A program made the position numbers and the translations under genes. A model generated the notes under the pieces. That model searched no databases and had not been told where the DNA came from. It was given only the letters and a program-made list of their open reading frames with translations. 64,000 bases of DNA from Gymnothorax reevesii (lineage: Eukaryota; Chordata; Actinopteri; Anguilliformes; Muraenidae). Position 1 is the first letter of the stretch; every line of letters begins with the position of its first letter. Of the stretch, positions 22,538 to 35,100 are shown piece by piece. Where the stretch lies: assembly GCA_029721435.1 (NCBI GenBank), contig CM056592.1:36281611-36345610 (forward strand), read 5' to 3'.

Positions 22538-23043
22538 TTAAAGGAGAATGCCGGTGTGAAATTGACTCGGGGTGTATTGAAACATGATAACGAGTACTAA
22601 CTTTTGTCGAAGCACAAACAAATAGAAAGGATAGGGGAACAGATTGCAATCTATCCATTCGTGCTCGTCAATCAACTTATTGTAACTTTCAAGATGGAGG
22701 CGACTGGAAACTACCTCAAGGTACTGCTTGCATAAATAGGCTTTTTTTAAAATAAACTACCTGTGTATTCTCGAAGTTCTCAGTGCCTTGTTTTAAGTGT
22801 CAGTGCCCTCGGAATTCTACCAATGAAGTGTGGAGCTACTTTGAACCTTGTTAATGATGAAAAAAATAGCAATGTCTTTGCATGGCCGATTCACTACCAT
22901 TGTAAGCTTGTTGGGAGCTTTGGCTAAAAAATTTATTTTGAAATGTTGCTTGTATATGGAGGTGGGGTATTCGACAAAAGTTAGCACTCAATATCATGTT
23001 TCAATACACCCCAAGTCAATTTCACTCCAGAATTCGCCTTTAA
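22538..23043. mobile_element. TTAA-flanked MITE with ~70-bp TIRs
   Basis: Element 22542-23039 (498 bp) between TTAA at 22538-22541 and 23040-23043. The first 70 or so bases (AGGAGAATGCCGGTGTGAAA...) match the inverted right end (AGGCGAATTCTGGAGTGAAA...) with about nine differences, sharing GGGGTGTATTGAAACATGAT. TTAA duplication suggests piggyBac or Kolobok mobilisation. The 92-codon frame at 22848-23126 runs across the element edge and is not a gene. Confidence 0.85.
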
Positions 23044-24230
23044 GTTTGCTTATGGAAAACAAAACTCTGTCTTCAACCAGTGCCATTACCATAATGCAGG
23101 TTAACACTCAAGCTGTTTCCAAGTAAGAATCGGATACTCAATTGAATTAATTTACGAGCAAATAGGCTTCCAACAGCCTGAGTTTCATTGCCATTAACGA
23201 TGAAGACATACAGCTTTGAGTCAAAAGAGGACGGCTACAATATGAGATTGCATGGATGGAAATTAACTGAAATTTCTCAAAATTACATCTTGAAGTAGAA
23301 CAATTTGTAGTAAATGCTGCTGAAGATGGTATTTAGATAAGGTAAAGAATGTATTTCTAATTAATTTACCGTTACCGTTCATACGATCTCATATTATAGC
23401 CTTCCTACAACTTTCTAAGAAGCTGGAGCTGACCCATTTGTTTAAAATTTTCCAGTTTGCTATCCTTCCAAGTTTTAATAATGCATCGGACAGTTCTTAG
23501 TTCAATTCCTGTGATTTAAGCAACTTCCTTCATTGCTGTCTTTGCTTAATGCAGGCTGATAATTTGCACCTCTTGAAACACAGTAACATCTTATCCACAC
23601 CCGTGGGATGTGTCTTCAAGAAGGTTGCTCAAGGAACGAAAAGCTACACACTGCATCAGTCAGGGTTTGAATAATTGCTGCCGGCTGAAACATATAAATC
23701 ACTGGAGTAATGATTTAATTGTAGGCTCTTAAAGACGCAGTACAGGGTTTTTTTTTTTTAACTCAGTCATAAATTGTATTTTGTGAAATGTTAATATCGT
23801 GAGCGTTAATGTCTCAGCTTCAGAGGTATTATTTGATTAGTTATAACTGTTTTAGTGCACACCTTCTGAGCACAGCCGACTCTCAGTATGCTGAGGGGGC
23901 ACTCGCAAGACGTGTTTACAATTCTCTTGAGTCTGTTGTCCCAATGTTGCCTAGTAGACCCTGATTCTGATGTATATGCATGAGCCATGAGCATGAACTC
24001 CAGCCCAGGAGCTGCTCGAGCCTCAACTGACGCCACAAAGACCAGCAAATTGTGAACAACTAACTTGAAGCAAAATCTCGTCAATGTAGGCTATTTAATG
24101 TAGCCTTGCCTATAGTCACCACAGTTCCCAACGCCAAAATCTTTAATCGTCACATTTATTGGTACACTGTTTGGTATCCTCCACACAAACAGCAAAAAAA
24201 AAAATAAATAAAAAATCAGAACAAAACCGT
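23044..24230. other. No gene recognised
   Basis: AT-rich, with no motif-bearing frame and no terminal repeats that I can pair. Confidence 0.5.
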
Positions 24231-25387
24231 TAGCCCCCCTAGCCTGGTGAAAAAAGAGACTCTGCTACTTCCCTTTGCTTTGTACACAGAGTCTGGACAG
24301 TTGTCATTGACAAGTATTTACTTCCTGGTAGGTGGGCGCTTGTCAGAAGTTTAAAATCATGGGTGTACCCGTAAACTAATCAGTAATGTTTGGCGATGAT
24401 GTATGTTATGCGCTGCTCAGCTGCCTAGTACTTTCGCTGGAAACTACCATCCTTCATACCAGGAATGCAGCAAAATCAAACTGATCAGTACATTAAAGTT
24501 AACACTGTACCCATACATATGCCCATCTACCAAATTTTAGCCTTCACTCATTCACTTAAAAGAACCAAAGTTGCACTTTCTGTTCTCCTTACAAGAAACA
24601 AACTGTTGAGCTATCATTTTTCCTGCAGATACTGCTGCTGTTAAAAAAACCTAAGAGACCCGAAACCAGTGAGAATAACGCATTATTTACATCAGGACGA
24701 AATCTGCGTTGACACGAAAACTGAACCGTTAACCAAATTTGCACTAACATCATACTCAGCTCACTATGTAACTTTATAGCAACACAGTTTGGCTCTAAGC
24801 GTTTGGCTGTCTCAGACAGCTATTTCATTCATGGATAATGACAACATAACACTGAGACAGCGAATAGGTCTTGTGACATGAACAAAAACACGGCTTTTAA
24901 AAAGTTCGCTGCTAACTTATATAGTGTGAAATTTGTGGACAATGTAACACTAGAAGCTACAAGCTCGCTGAGGTGGTTCGGCTGTCTCTCACAGAGATGA
25001 ACAGGGTGCCTATTTCATGATGGCTATTAAGTCGATACGACGATCTGTAGGGAGTAGTGCTACAACATCATTTCCATTCAAAAAACTAACCAAACATTCA
25101 TCTTGTTTTGGCTATAAGTCGCTGATACTCGGGATTTTCTCCACGACAGAGCGAATGGCCTCCAATGTATCTATGTCCGTACCCATTGTTGATTTCTGAG
25201 ACTACAATTTCAAACTCAGCGCAGCGGCTACATCATGGCTCTCGGCCACGCCTTCTGTTCGTTGTTTGTCCGGCATACTTTCTGCCGAGGTAAACGGGGC
25301 AGAGCTCTGAGTGACCAGACTGAGCACTGAAGCGAAATGAGATTAAGCGGAAGTACACAGGCTGGCGGAGTCAGGCTATAGCCCCCC
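24231..25387 (-). mobile_element. Non-autonomous DNA transposon with exact 9-bp TSD, copy B (uninterrupted)
   Basis: Element 24240-25378 (1139 bp), flanked by exact TAGCCCCCC at 24231-24239 and 25379-25387. It is the inverted relative of 6125-8706: its left end reads TAGCCTGGTGAAAAAAGAGA and its right end, inverted, TAGCCTGACTCCGCCAGCCT. It shows the region where copy A carries the Tc1 element as a continuous sequence near 25015-25060. No transposase frame is present; the 60-codon frame at 25017-25199 is not conserved in copy A. Confidence 0.85.
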
Positions 25388-26010
25388 CTTAAAGCTTGAC
25401 TTTGACTCCCCAACATTTCAAAACAGTAGTTCGAAAGCAATATATTTAGTCTTATAAAGTCTCCAACCATTAAACATTGTCCTCTTAATTTCTTTCCCCA
25501 TAATGACTAGATATGAATCTTAATCTTTTGCTCTAATGACCACATATGATGCCAATATGTTTAGCAATGGACCTTTTCCCTAGTCTCCCATTGATTGAAA
25601 ACAGGGGTCTCCCCAAGGCCTCAAATGTCGTCTTCATTGATATGGCCAGGGTCGTAATTTGTAGTCATTATGGTAAAAAGGGGGGGGTCTACGGGAAAAA
25701 GGGAATAGAATTCAAAAGAAATTCTTCTGGACGATGCTGGTATCTGACATGTTTTTACTGGCTCAGTCCTTGTTATATTGCTCATAAAATCTCACTGCAT
25801 GGGCTCTCCTCTCTCCAAGCAGCAGTTTCAGTTGCCAACATTATAGCTAAAGTAAAAACTAACTGATTACTACATCGATGGGTTCATAGCTTAATAGCTT
25901 AGCTTCGCCATGACATGACAAACGGTAGAGAGAACAACTGATATGTCTGTCTGATTAAGCTAAGTATTTCACAAAATATTTTCATATGACTCATATCTTT
26001 CAGGAAGAAG
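25388..26010. other. No gene recognised
   Basis: A 106-codon plus-strand frame (25546-25866) contains a GGVYGKKG segment made by a G run and has no family resemblance. Confidence 0.45.
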
Positions 26011-27206
26011 TGTTGTGATTTACGAAATGAACCAAGTGCGACAACCAGTAGAATGCAAAAAGGAGGCTTTATTTCTGAAGGGGGAAACCCCCCAACAGAG
26101 CTGGCAACGGTACAAAGTCCACAATCCAAAAACAGTATCCAATGGGCGTAATCCAGAATCGTAACCAGGGCACCAATAACAAAGTTCGTGGTCAGACAAA
26201 AAGGGTTCGGTACACAGGCGTAGGTTTGGAGGAGAAACAAACTCATAAGCCAAAGACAGTCCGAATCCAAAACCAGGGCAGTAATCACAAAATCAAGGTC
26301 GGGCAGAAAAAGGTCAAAACTCACAGATGCAACAATATCCAAAAAGGGCAAACCAAAATCAATAGTCGAGCAATCCAGTCAGAAAGATAAACACTGAGCA
26401 ATCAAGGCGAGAAACGTGGCACGGGAGAACAATCTGACAAGAGTGTGAAGCAAACAGACATCTTATTTACACATCCAGGAGAACACATGACCAGGGAGAA
26501 CAGGTGCAATCAATGGTAACTATGATCAGGGAGAGACACATGAGGGATAAACTAATTACATGAATTTGGCTGTAGCCAAAACGCAGACAGGGATCACAAG
26601 ACAAACCTAAGAACAAACAACAGCTCCGGTTAAGGAGTACTAAAAGTGCATAGTCTAAAGAAAAGGAAAGCATGAGATATAAGTGGAAAACTGCAGCAGA
26701 GATAATTAGGGATAGGCAAGGAGGCGGAGACTAGAATTGGGCGACAGCTGAGAGATCATTAGTCAATTAGTAAGTGCAGCTATACAATCCCAAGTGCTTG
26801 TTAGTAAGTTAGTCCAAATATACAAGGTTAGTGTGGGTTAGTATTTAGCAAAAACAATAAACTGTTAGTATGTGTTAGTAAGACAGTAAAAAAGAGAGAG
26901 GAAGGAAGAACACGAGATAATGAAAGATTGAAACCCAGAAACCAATAAATCACCCGAATGAGTGGCACACAAGACAAGGGACCGTGAGCAAAGATACACA
27001 CATGACAAGACAGGGGAGACAAAGTGCAAAGCATGGAAATGAAAACATGGCTTGGAAACTAAATGATCTAAACATGAAAAATAATAAACAGGAAATCTAA
27101 ATACCAACACACAAAACACAATCCTAAGAATAGTCAGACAGAGCAGTGGTCACTAAACACAGAAATACTAAACATGGCTAGGCCAGGCGCAGAACTTAAC
27201 ATGACA
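26011..27206 (-). mobile_element. LTR-like dispersed repeat, copy 1 (probable solo LTR)
   Basis: On the minus strand it begins TGTCATGTTAAG and ends CACAACA, matching the TG...CA form of LTRs, with AATAAA (plus coordinates 26068-26073) close to the 3' end, as expected for the R region. It aligns in the same orientation with 30980-32102, sharing AACAGCTCCGGT, GGAGTNCTAA, GCGGAGACTAGAA-type and TCACCCGAA segments. No gag or pol frame adjoins it and no clear 4-6-bp target duplication is visible. Family assignment to gypsy-type LTRs is inference. Confidence 0.5.
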
Positions 27207-30200
27207 GCAGAATCCAGAATCCCAACAAGAAGATTGGGTGTGGAATGGCTTGATTTTGTTGATATCCAAGGGGCTGGAGATGAAAGGGCTTTAACAATCA
27301 TTTTGTCCACAACAACAGTACTAACTTTTTGGCCGATTTTATATGAACGTACTGTCCGTCAAAAAATGCAGTGAGATTGAAAAACACTGTTTTAATTTCA
27401 CAGAGCCTTTGAGTGCTATGCTCATTTCAGTCCAATGAGTGACTTTTTTCCCCACCCAACACAGGCAGCATGCACTTACCACTTTATTAGGGCAGGCGTC
27501 TCTGAAAATGAGCTCATGAGCATATCTTGCATTAAAGTTGATTGGCCACTGTGGCACTAGATCATATCTTGTCCCACTCATTATCAAAGAACTGTCTACA
27601 AGCTTTTCTTTTTTAGTTTCAGTGCAGTTTCAGTCTTTATCCAAAGCCCCAGACAGTCGTGGTGGAGGCATTCTTGATGGGAAAATTAGGATAAACTAAT
27701 TTGTAATTGCCCACATGTACCTCACTTAGCCAAAGAGAGCAATATTCATCGTGTGCTTTGGGACTTTCAGTGCCACTGCAAAGACAGACAAGTATTCAGC
27801 AAAAACACAATGACTTATCTTGATCCTGAATGTGGACTGTGTGGCTACCTGGGCTGTTTCAGGGTGTAAGAAATTGACTATTAGACCATTCTAGTTGCCT
27901 GTCCTCCATGAATTTGAGGTACATAGATTGAACATTTGTTGTTTGCACAGGGTAGGACAGGTTTCTCTCCACATTTTTAGAAGCTCCTTAATCCGGAAAC
28001 CTCTACCTTGTGCCGAACATTCATAAAAACACAAGGCTGCTTGGCGCACAAACCTTCCCTCCTCTGCGCATCTGTGACATCAATCTTCAGTGACATGTTA
28101 TTAGCTCTCAGCAGACACCAGACCCACGGGCCTGACAGTCAGATAGGTAAGGTGGCTATATCTTTTGTTTTATTTTATTTATTTATTTATCTATAAATCT
28201 ATCGAACTATCTAGATACTGCAATAACTAATGGCCTCATTAACTAATTAATAATAAATAAATTTGCTGAAAGACTATCCAGGAATCAAGAACAAGGAGAA
28301 CGTTTTACATACTGGGTCTCTGTCAGTGCATTTAGTTATTTGCGTACACCCGGAGAGGAGCTTATTCTTATTTTTTCATATTCTTATTTTTATCTACTTG
28401 TAATTTTAAGATTTCCATCTCCGAAACATCAGTCAGCTGTCCAGGATGTCGCCGTCAATATCAGCTGCCTCGGAAGCATTCGCAATTGCTTTTTACATCA
28501 TATGAAATACACAAACGCGTCAACTGCAATTTATGGTTGTCAGTTGAGGAAAAAAGTCATCTGGCTCTTTGTGGATTCAGCTTAGCCATTGCAATCATAC
28601 AAATTCTGACACATGCACAGACATTTATTAGGTTTAAGAACAATTATTCAAAACCTCAAACTGTTCAAAGCCACCCGTCCACATGAAAGCGCGAAGGCGA
28701 GTAATTATGGATTTAGAATCAAGTGAAGCCCTTTTTTCCCCCTCTTCTCTTCGAATGCTGGGACCATAGCAGTCCTGCAATTACTGTGGAGATATCAACC
28801 TCTCAGCTTGGCCTTATCTCTTCCTCGGCCGTCCTATCCTGGCTGATCATTCTTAATGAGCTCCCGGGCTCACTGCTGAGGGAAGCTAGGATTACATCTG
28901 GGCATGGCGGGGCATTTTTGAGCAGTCAGAGATTGGAAAGAAGCGCACAAGAGCAGTCTGAGAAAAACACTTTAATTACGCTAATTAATGTGGCTGTTGA
29001 AACTGAATAAGCCGCAGTAACATACCTTGTGTTGGTTATTAATAGACTGCCTCCACGTAAAATTTTGCTACGTATGGTACTTCATCAATTCACCGTAGCT
29101 ATGATCTAGTGCCCTTTGCTGTTATTAGCTAATTGTTGTGGAGTCGATACAAACTCAATGTTCTACTGCTCTGGGCACGTGCTTACAGGCAGTGGGCATT
29201 GAAGAAAAATACTCAACTGCTGGAAATACTGCATGTCTAAACTAGAAGGGATAGCCACGTCATCGATCCAAATTATGTGAGCTTTGAGTAAAACAAGACA
29301 CGGCATTTTACCCAGATTACGAGCATAATGAGTGGTTGGATGTAAATGGCTTTTTGTTTGAATGTAATCCATCAGTAAAATGCATGGAACCGAACTCTGA
29401 TCCGTCTTCTATGGCCTGTAAAACCCAAAGGGGAAACAATGAGCTCAAACTTCAGAATTACACATGAGGGACTAGAGGAAAGCACAGGCAGAAGCCCCAC
29501 ATGTACACGCACCGCAAACTCCACACATGCCGTGTTTTGACTAAGTATGAAAAAGCTTTCCAAGAAAAGACATGGATATTATATGGAAGGTCAGCGCAGA
29601 GACTGACAGAGAGAAAAATATTTCATTCCCCGTAACTACAATTGAATGACAAACAACATATTGACAAATTGCATTTCTTTAGTTGGGACAATTAATATAA
29701 TTGCAGCCAGGTAAAAAATTCAAAACAATGAAAAAAATATTGGTGGAAGTTTACTTTTTCTGAGTGCACCTATGAGATGAGGCACGGAAAATGTCTGTTG
29801 TGATGGCAACGCTCATCAAAACATGACTTCTGTATCTTTAACAATAATGTAAAGTTCGCTATGACACTTAACACTTAAATGAAACATTTCAGGTCAGCAT
29901 GTTCAGAGGTTGGATATACGAGTCAGTTTCTCCATACAATTCTTCAATTAAATTTCGGGAATTCCAGATGAGCTCGTTTTAATTCTGTTGTACATCATTC
30001 TCCTTTTATAATGCAGCAGAATTTCAAAAACATTAGAAGTGACAAAAATTTTACGTAATCAAAGTCGATGAAAATTACATAGAGCTTATTAGTGTATCAA
30101 TTCAAAACTATGACCGTAATGCTTACAGGTATAAAGTCAAGCCTGAACAAGTGACATGGTTAAACAAGGATCACTCATGCTGTGCCCTTTCTCACTCCTT

Positions 30201-30604
30201 TCCAATATTTCACTTCTCTTCAAATTCATTGATACAAATAAATAACATTGAAAAGTTACTAACGAGATTGTTTTACCTCAGTGTCCCAAAAAGCCTTTTT
30301 GTTAGTTCTGCATAGTTTATGAGTGATAGCACTAGCAAGCATTATGACGTGAACAGATTCACCAAACAAATGTCCTGCGAAAACTTAAAAATAGACTGTT
30401 TCGACAATGTATTTAGTCTGTATAATCAAAGAGACTGCCCTCCTCCTAAACTGCACTCTGTAGTTTAAAGAGGTGTGAATTAAAATAGAAGTGTAAGTAG
30501 GGCCAGGTTTAGGGAAAGGGCGCAATACTTGCAGCAGGACATGTGGTCTGTGGACAGCCTCATTGGGGAGATCCACTAAGGTTATGCATTTAAGTGTCAA
30601 AGCT
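27207..30604. other. No gene recognised; includes a possible conserved non-coding block
   Basis: Between the two LTR-like repeats, but with no gag/pol reading frame, primer-binding site or polypurine tract. The block 28690-29010 is less AT-rich, has balanced composition and several TAATTA-type words, and looks like regulatory DNA more than decayed repeats. That is a reading impression only. Confidence 0.35.
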
Positions 30605-30806
30605 CAGGGGTGTCAAACTGACCCGTAAAAGGGCCAAGTGGCTGCAGGTTTTCAATCCTACCAAGCAGAAGCACACCTGAAACCACTGATTTAATCAACT
30701 GATCTAGGCCTGCACAACTGATTAGTTGTATCAGTTGTGGTTCTGCATTGTTATAGTGAAAATCTGCAGCCTCTTGGCCCTTTTACGGGTCAGTTTGACA
30801 CCCCTG
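30605..30806. mobile_element. Short hAT-type MITE (CAGGGGTGTCAAAC ends)
   Basis: 202 bp. Ends are inverted copies beginning CAGGGGTGTCAAACTGACCC and extend inward for about 45 bases with few differences. The CAGGGGTGTCAAAC terminus is typical of hAT elements. I do not see an 8-bp duplication at the edges, so they may have decayed. Confidence 0.8.
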
Positions 30807-30979
30807 ATGTAATGCCTAATGTAAACTTACTGCTGAAATTCTGTGCTCTCGCAGAAGGTCACTGCAAACCAGTTATCTGCTTTTATGTAATACTGCATAA
30901 GTCTGCATAAGTCCCGTGTAAACTTGCGGATGGAGCTGAGCATGCAAAATGTTTCCTTGCTTATCAGAAATAACGTCAC

Positions 30980-32102
30980 TGTGACGGTGCATTCATTAAC
31001 CACACGCAAGAGAGGAACATCAAAAAAACATATGCCTTTAATGAGTTCCGGGTCAGTTCCAAAAATCACAAGATTTGCCAAGCCACAGAATGAAATCCAA
31101 AAAAACAGAGTTGACTAGACAGGCCGGGGTCAGAACCAGTAAAACAGATGAGCAAAGGAACATAGACGGAAGACAAAAAGTCATTGTCGATAAACAAGGC
31201 AGAGGGTAATACAAATGGCATCCAAACACAGGAATCGTGGTCATACAAAATGCAAAAGTAGATTGAAATCCAGAAAGACAAAACAATACAAGAAGGGCTA
31301 TAGCAAGAATCTTAGGGCTATAGCAAGCATATGAAAGGCTCTGCACAAAGAAATATTGAGCAACGTTCTGACTAGGTCAGAACAGCAGTGAGGACTCTTA
31401 AATAGACGAGAGGGAAGTCACATGCTATGCAGGGAACAGGTGAGCTGGATCAGACTAATTACAATGGGAGGAAATGCATGAGGGAAACCCGAACCACAAC
31501 AACTGGCGAAAGCCAAGACACGGACGGGAATCATGCAAACAGCCTATGACATTAAAACAGCTCCGGTCAGGGAGTCCTAAGTGCACAGATAACGAGCGCA
31601 GGTAATTAATTAAACACGTGCGAGAGATCTTGCAGAAACGCAGGGGGAGACAGGTACAGCTGAGCCAGAGGCGAAGACTAGAACAGGGCGATTGCTGAGA
31701 GGGAATTAGTCTTAATTAGTAGCGGTGCAACTTTACAGATTTAACTAGAGTGCTCATTAGTGAGTTAGTAATATATACACAAAGATTAGTTGGGTTAGTA
31801 GTCTATGATAGTAAATACAGATGTTAGTTGTGTTAGTAATCAGAACAGCAAGGCGAAGGAAGTAAACGAGAATTGAAGGAATAATATTAAACACCAGAAA
31901 CCATTGAAATCACCCGAAGCAGGTGAGCACACAGACCGGGGAGACGGACTGAACCAACTAGAATAGGAGACAGGGGTGACAAGTGCAATGGAACTGAAAA
32001 ATATACTGAGCTAAAACCTGGGAAATACAATAACAAAAAAATTAATAAAAGACAAAATCAAGTACATGAACATAAACATGAACAAAAACCATAACCATGA
32101 CA
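30980..32102 (-). mobile_element. LTR-like dispersed repeat, copy 2 (probable solo LTR)
   Basis: Minus-strand sequence begins TGTCATGGTTATGG and ends GTCACA. Flanks are GTCAC (30975-30979) and GTCAA (32103-32107), a possible 5-bp target duplication with one mismatch. Same orientation and order of shared blocks as 26011-27206, but clearly diverged from it, so the two are more likely separate insertions than the two LTRs of one element. Confidence 0.5.
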
Positions 32103-32107
32103 GTCAA

Positions 32108-35100
32108 CCCATGCAATATGACGATACATTATAATATGCGGCAAGACGTAATCTGCCACCAATATGTCTGAATATCTGAGAGTCATATCAATCTCAAAAA
32201 AAACAATAATTCAATGTTATAGACAAGTTCTAGCATGTTGGAAAAAAGTCTTCCATAGTGGAATGTGTAGGTTCAGGTGCCCACAAATCCACTGCCATGC
32301 AAGTTTGCGGATCTTAACTGTCACTAGGAGAGCACAACAGATTCGAGTACCATAAGTATGTTTAAGTAAAGGCAAGCCAAACTCCTCTTGCAGAGCTTTA
32401 GTGCATAGTGGATCTGCTCTTTTAGTCTTTAGGCATGTCAGCCAGATTTTGCAGAAGAACATCAGCCAAAACATTTTTGCTTCCTTCGTGCTAACTAAAG
32501 TTTGTGTGCACAAAAGACTGTATTGTTACTTTCTGTAACTGTTCTGTTGACGAACGCTTGATATAACAAGTCTGCATACACTCATGCAGTTTTAACAATG
32601 TGATGTTGAAATTGCACATTCGTAATTGCATTGTTGTGCAGTTGCTCAGGCTCACCATTGGAGGGGGTGTTGGAGCGGTGAAAGGGTTGCAAAGGTTGAC
32701 GCACAATTTTCTTACGGACTTATTTCAGTTAGAACACAATCTATATTTATTTCTGTTTTCAATAAAGTCATTACCTTTGCCAGTGAAGCTGGACAAAGTT
32801 AGACGAATATTAGGCTTTTGCTCTTGTCTGTCCATTCATTTGTAAGCAAGATTGCAGAAAGTTCCGGGCTGATGTTACGAAAATACCACAAACAAACCTG
32901 TTAAGCGTTTATATTGTGGCACTATATACGTAGATTCGAATGGCCCATGGACTCGGTTTGATGCACTGAGAACACAAGGCTCCAGCTCAGGCTAGCTTTG
33001 TACGATAAAGACGGTTTAGAGCTCGTTGGAAACGTCAGAAGCCATAGAATCAAATGGTTACTGGCAAAGTCTTACTGAGAGCATCACAAGCTGATCACAG
33101 AGAGGAAAATACATTGCAAGCAAGCTGAATGCTGAGGAACTGAGATCTTTGAAGCAATGCGCCAGAAGAAAAACATGATTTGTGACTGGCAGATCTAATT
33201 TCATTATTACACGAACACACTGAGATAACATTACCAAACGTGGATTTACCCTCAAACAGTTTTTTAAATACAAAATATCAAAGGTGAGAAATTTCTTTGC
33301 TCATCTCTGTAGACTGTAAAGTGTATGCCTGCAGTTTTTTGAGTGTGGTGTAGGTTTAAAATGACAGGGATCATATCGTTGGATTCTGTAGGCTTCCCTT
33401 TTTCATTTGAGGTATCGTTTTTATGCATAGCATAGATTCAGGAGAAATTTTGGTGATTCAGCGCTGAAATTATTTTATCCTATCTTTTGCCACGCGCTTA
33501 TTTACTTGCTTGGTGCTTGAACTGCGTTCACTTGAGGTAAAAATGGTCTACATGAGCTTTTTGTTGAGTTTATTCGCGTAAAGTGGATATGCCGCATGAC
33601 GATGTTGCAATGTGGAAACACGCTGTATTTATTATGCGTAACAACCAGCTCCCGGTACCGGGGCTTAGGGCTTAAGAGGTTAAAACTGTTTTACTATAAC
33701 AACTCAAGATAATGAAAGTTTTTGCACCTCTCTGTCCTTTTCAGTGGAAATATAGGGAGGACAAAGGAAAACAAAATCAGTTGCATAAAATGCTCTGCTT
33801 ATTTGAGGGGAAAAAAAAGAAAATGAGATGTAAATAATCAATTCAACATCCTGACCATCCAGAATACTTGCAGAATTACTACATGATGCCAGAATATGTG
33901 GCAGTGCATCTGCTCACTTTCTCTGTAACAGGCAATAAATTCAATTTTCTCCAGCCTCTTCATGCAATTTAAATGATCTCATGACAGTTGCTGGTCTAAT
34001 TTATTGTCTTCAGTGAACCGTACACAAATTTGTGCACCGTAGGAATTCCATTTATGATGGTTTATCACTTTGACAGAAGAGAAGACTCTGTAAATCAGTA
34101 CATTTAACAAACAGAAGTGCAATGATAACCAGCCTTCCCCTGTGAGGAGGAGCAGCTTTCACAAGGTCACTTCAGTGTGAAGGATCAATATGTGCATCAT
34201 AAAGCAACAGGTGGTCAGAACTAGCAAATGCTGTTTACTTTGATTTTGTGTTTATACAGGTGTTTAAGCCAGTGCAAACACTCAATCTGTAAATCCATGT
34301 TTACCCATGATGTTTAACTCCCCCGTCCCTTCTCCCTTAATAACTGCAAATGACGACCTTGTGGGAAGCGAGAGAAAAGGTCTATTGGTTTACAAGTGTA
34401 TATAGGCATCATATGTAGTCATTAAGGGTAAAAGAGAAATCAAAGAGAAACGCTATCTAATTATAAATAGATTTTTTCTCTTCATGTAATTCTAGCTTCC
34501 TAATGATTTGTTGTTAAGTCCATTAAAGGTCCATATATCGGGCTAGGCCCATTTTTTTGTCCAGGAGTGTACATCTATCTTCTTTAAAAATAAGCAAAAT
34601 CGCAGATTTTTGACTCTGAACCTGTTGCTCTTTACTTTGCTTGTTTAGCAATCAAAATCGATTCGCTTCGTAGCTAAAACAAATTGGTGGTGCATTTGAC
34701 CAATTTATACTCTGATAGCCTTATTGCATTCTGTATCTCAAATGCAAATGGAACAACACATTTGCATAAATCCGTTTGCTTGAATTTCAGAAAGTAAATC
34801 TGTCTCACTGGACTATGTAACGCTCTCATAAATTGCGTTCAATGTTCGTTCAATATGCTTTCCTCAGTGTTTTACACTTATACTTATGCCATTTAATACA
34901 TTTTTATGCAATCATTTTTTGTTAATATTTCATAATCTTTGATGAATGGAACACAATGGGACATGAAATTCAGGGAGAATTACGAAGTTTCTTTTGTTAT
35001 TCTAATTAATTATTCAGTTATTTCCATCCTTACAATCTTACTTTACTAACTCTGACAGCCTAGAACAGCAACCCCACTCAGCCACTCGCTGGGGTTCAAA

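Noticed and set aside
26011..32102. One full LTR retrotransposon with two LTRs
   Set aside because: The two units are too diverged for LTRs of one insertion unless very old, and the region between them has no retroviral genes, primer-binding site or polypurine tract.
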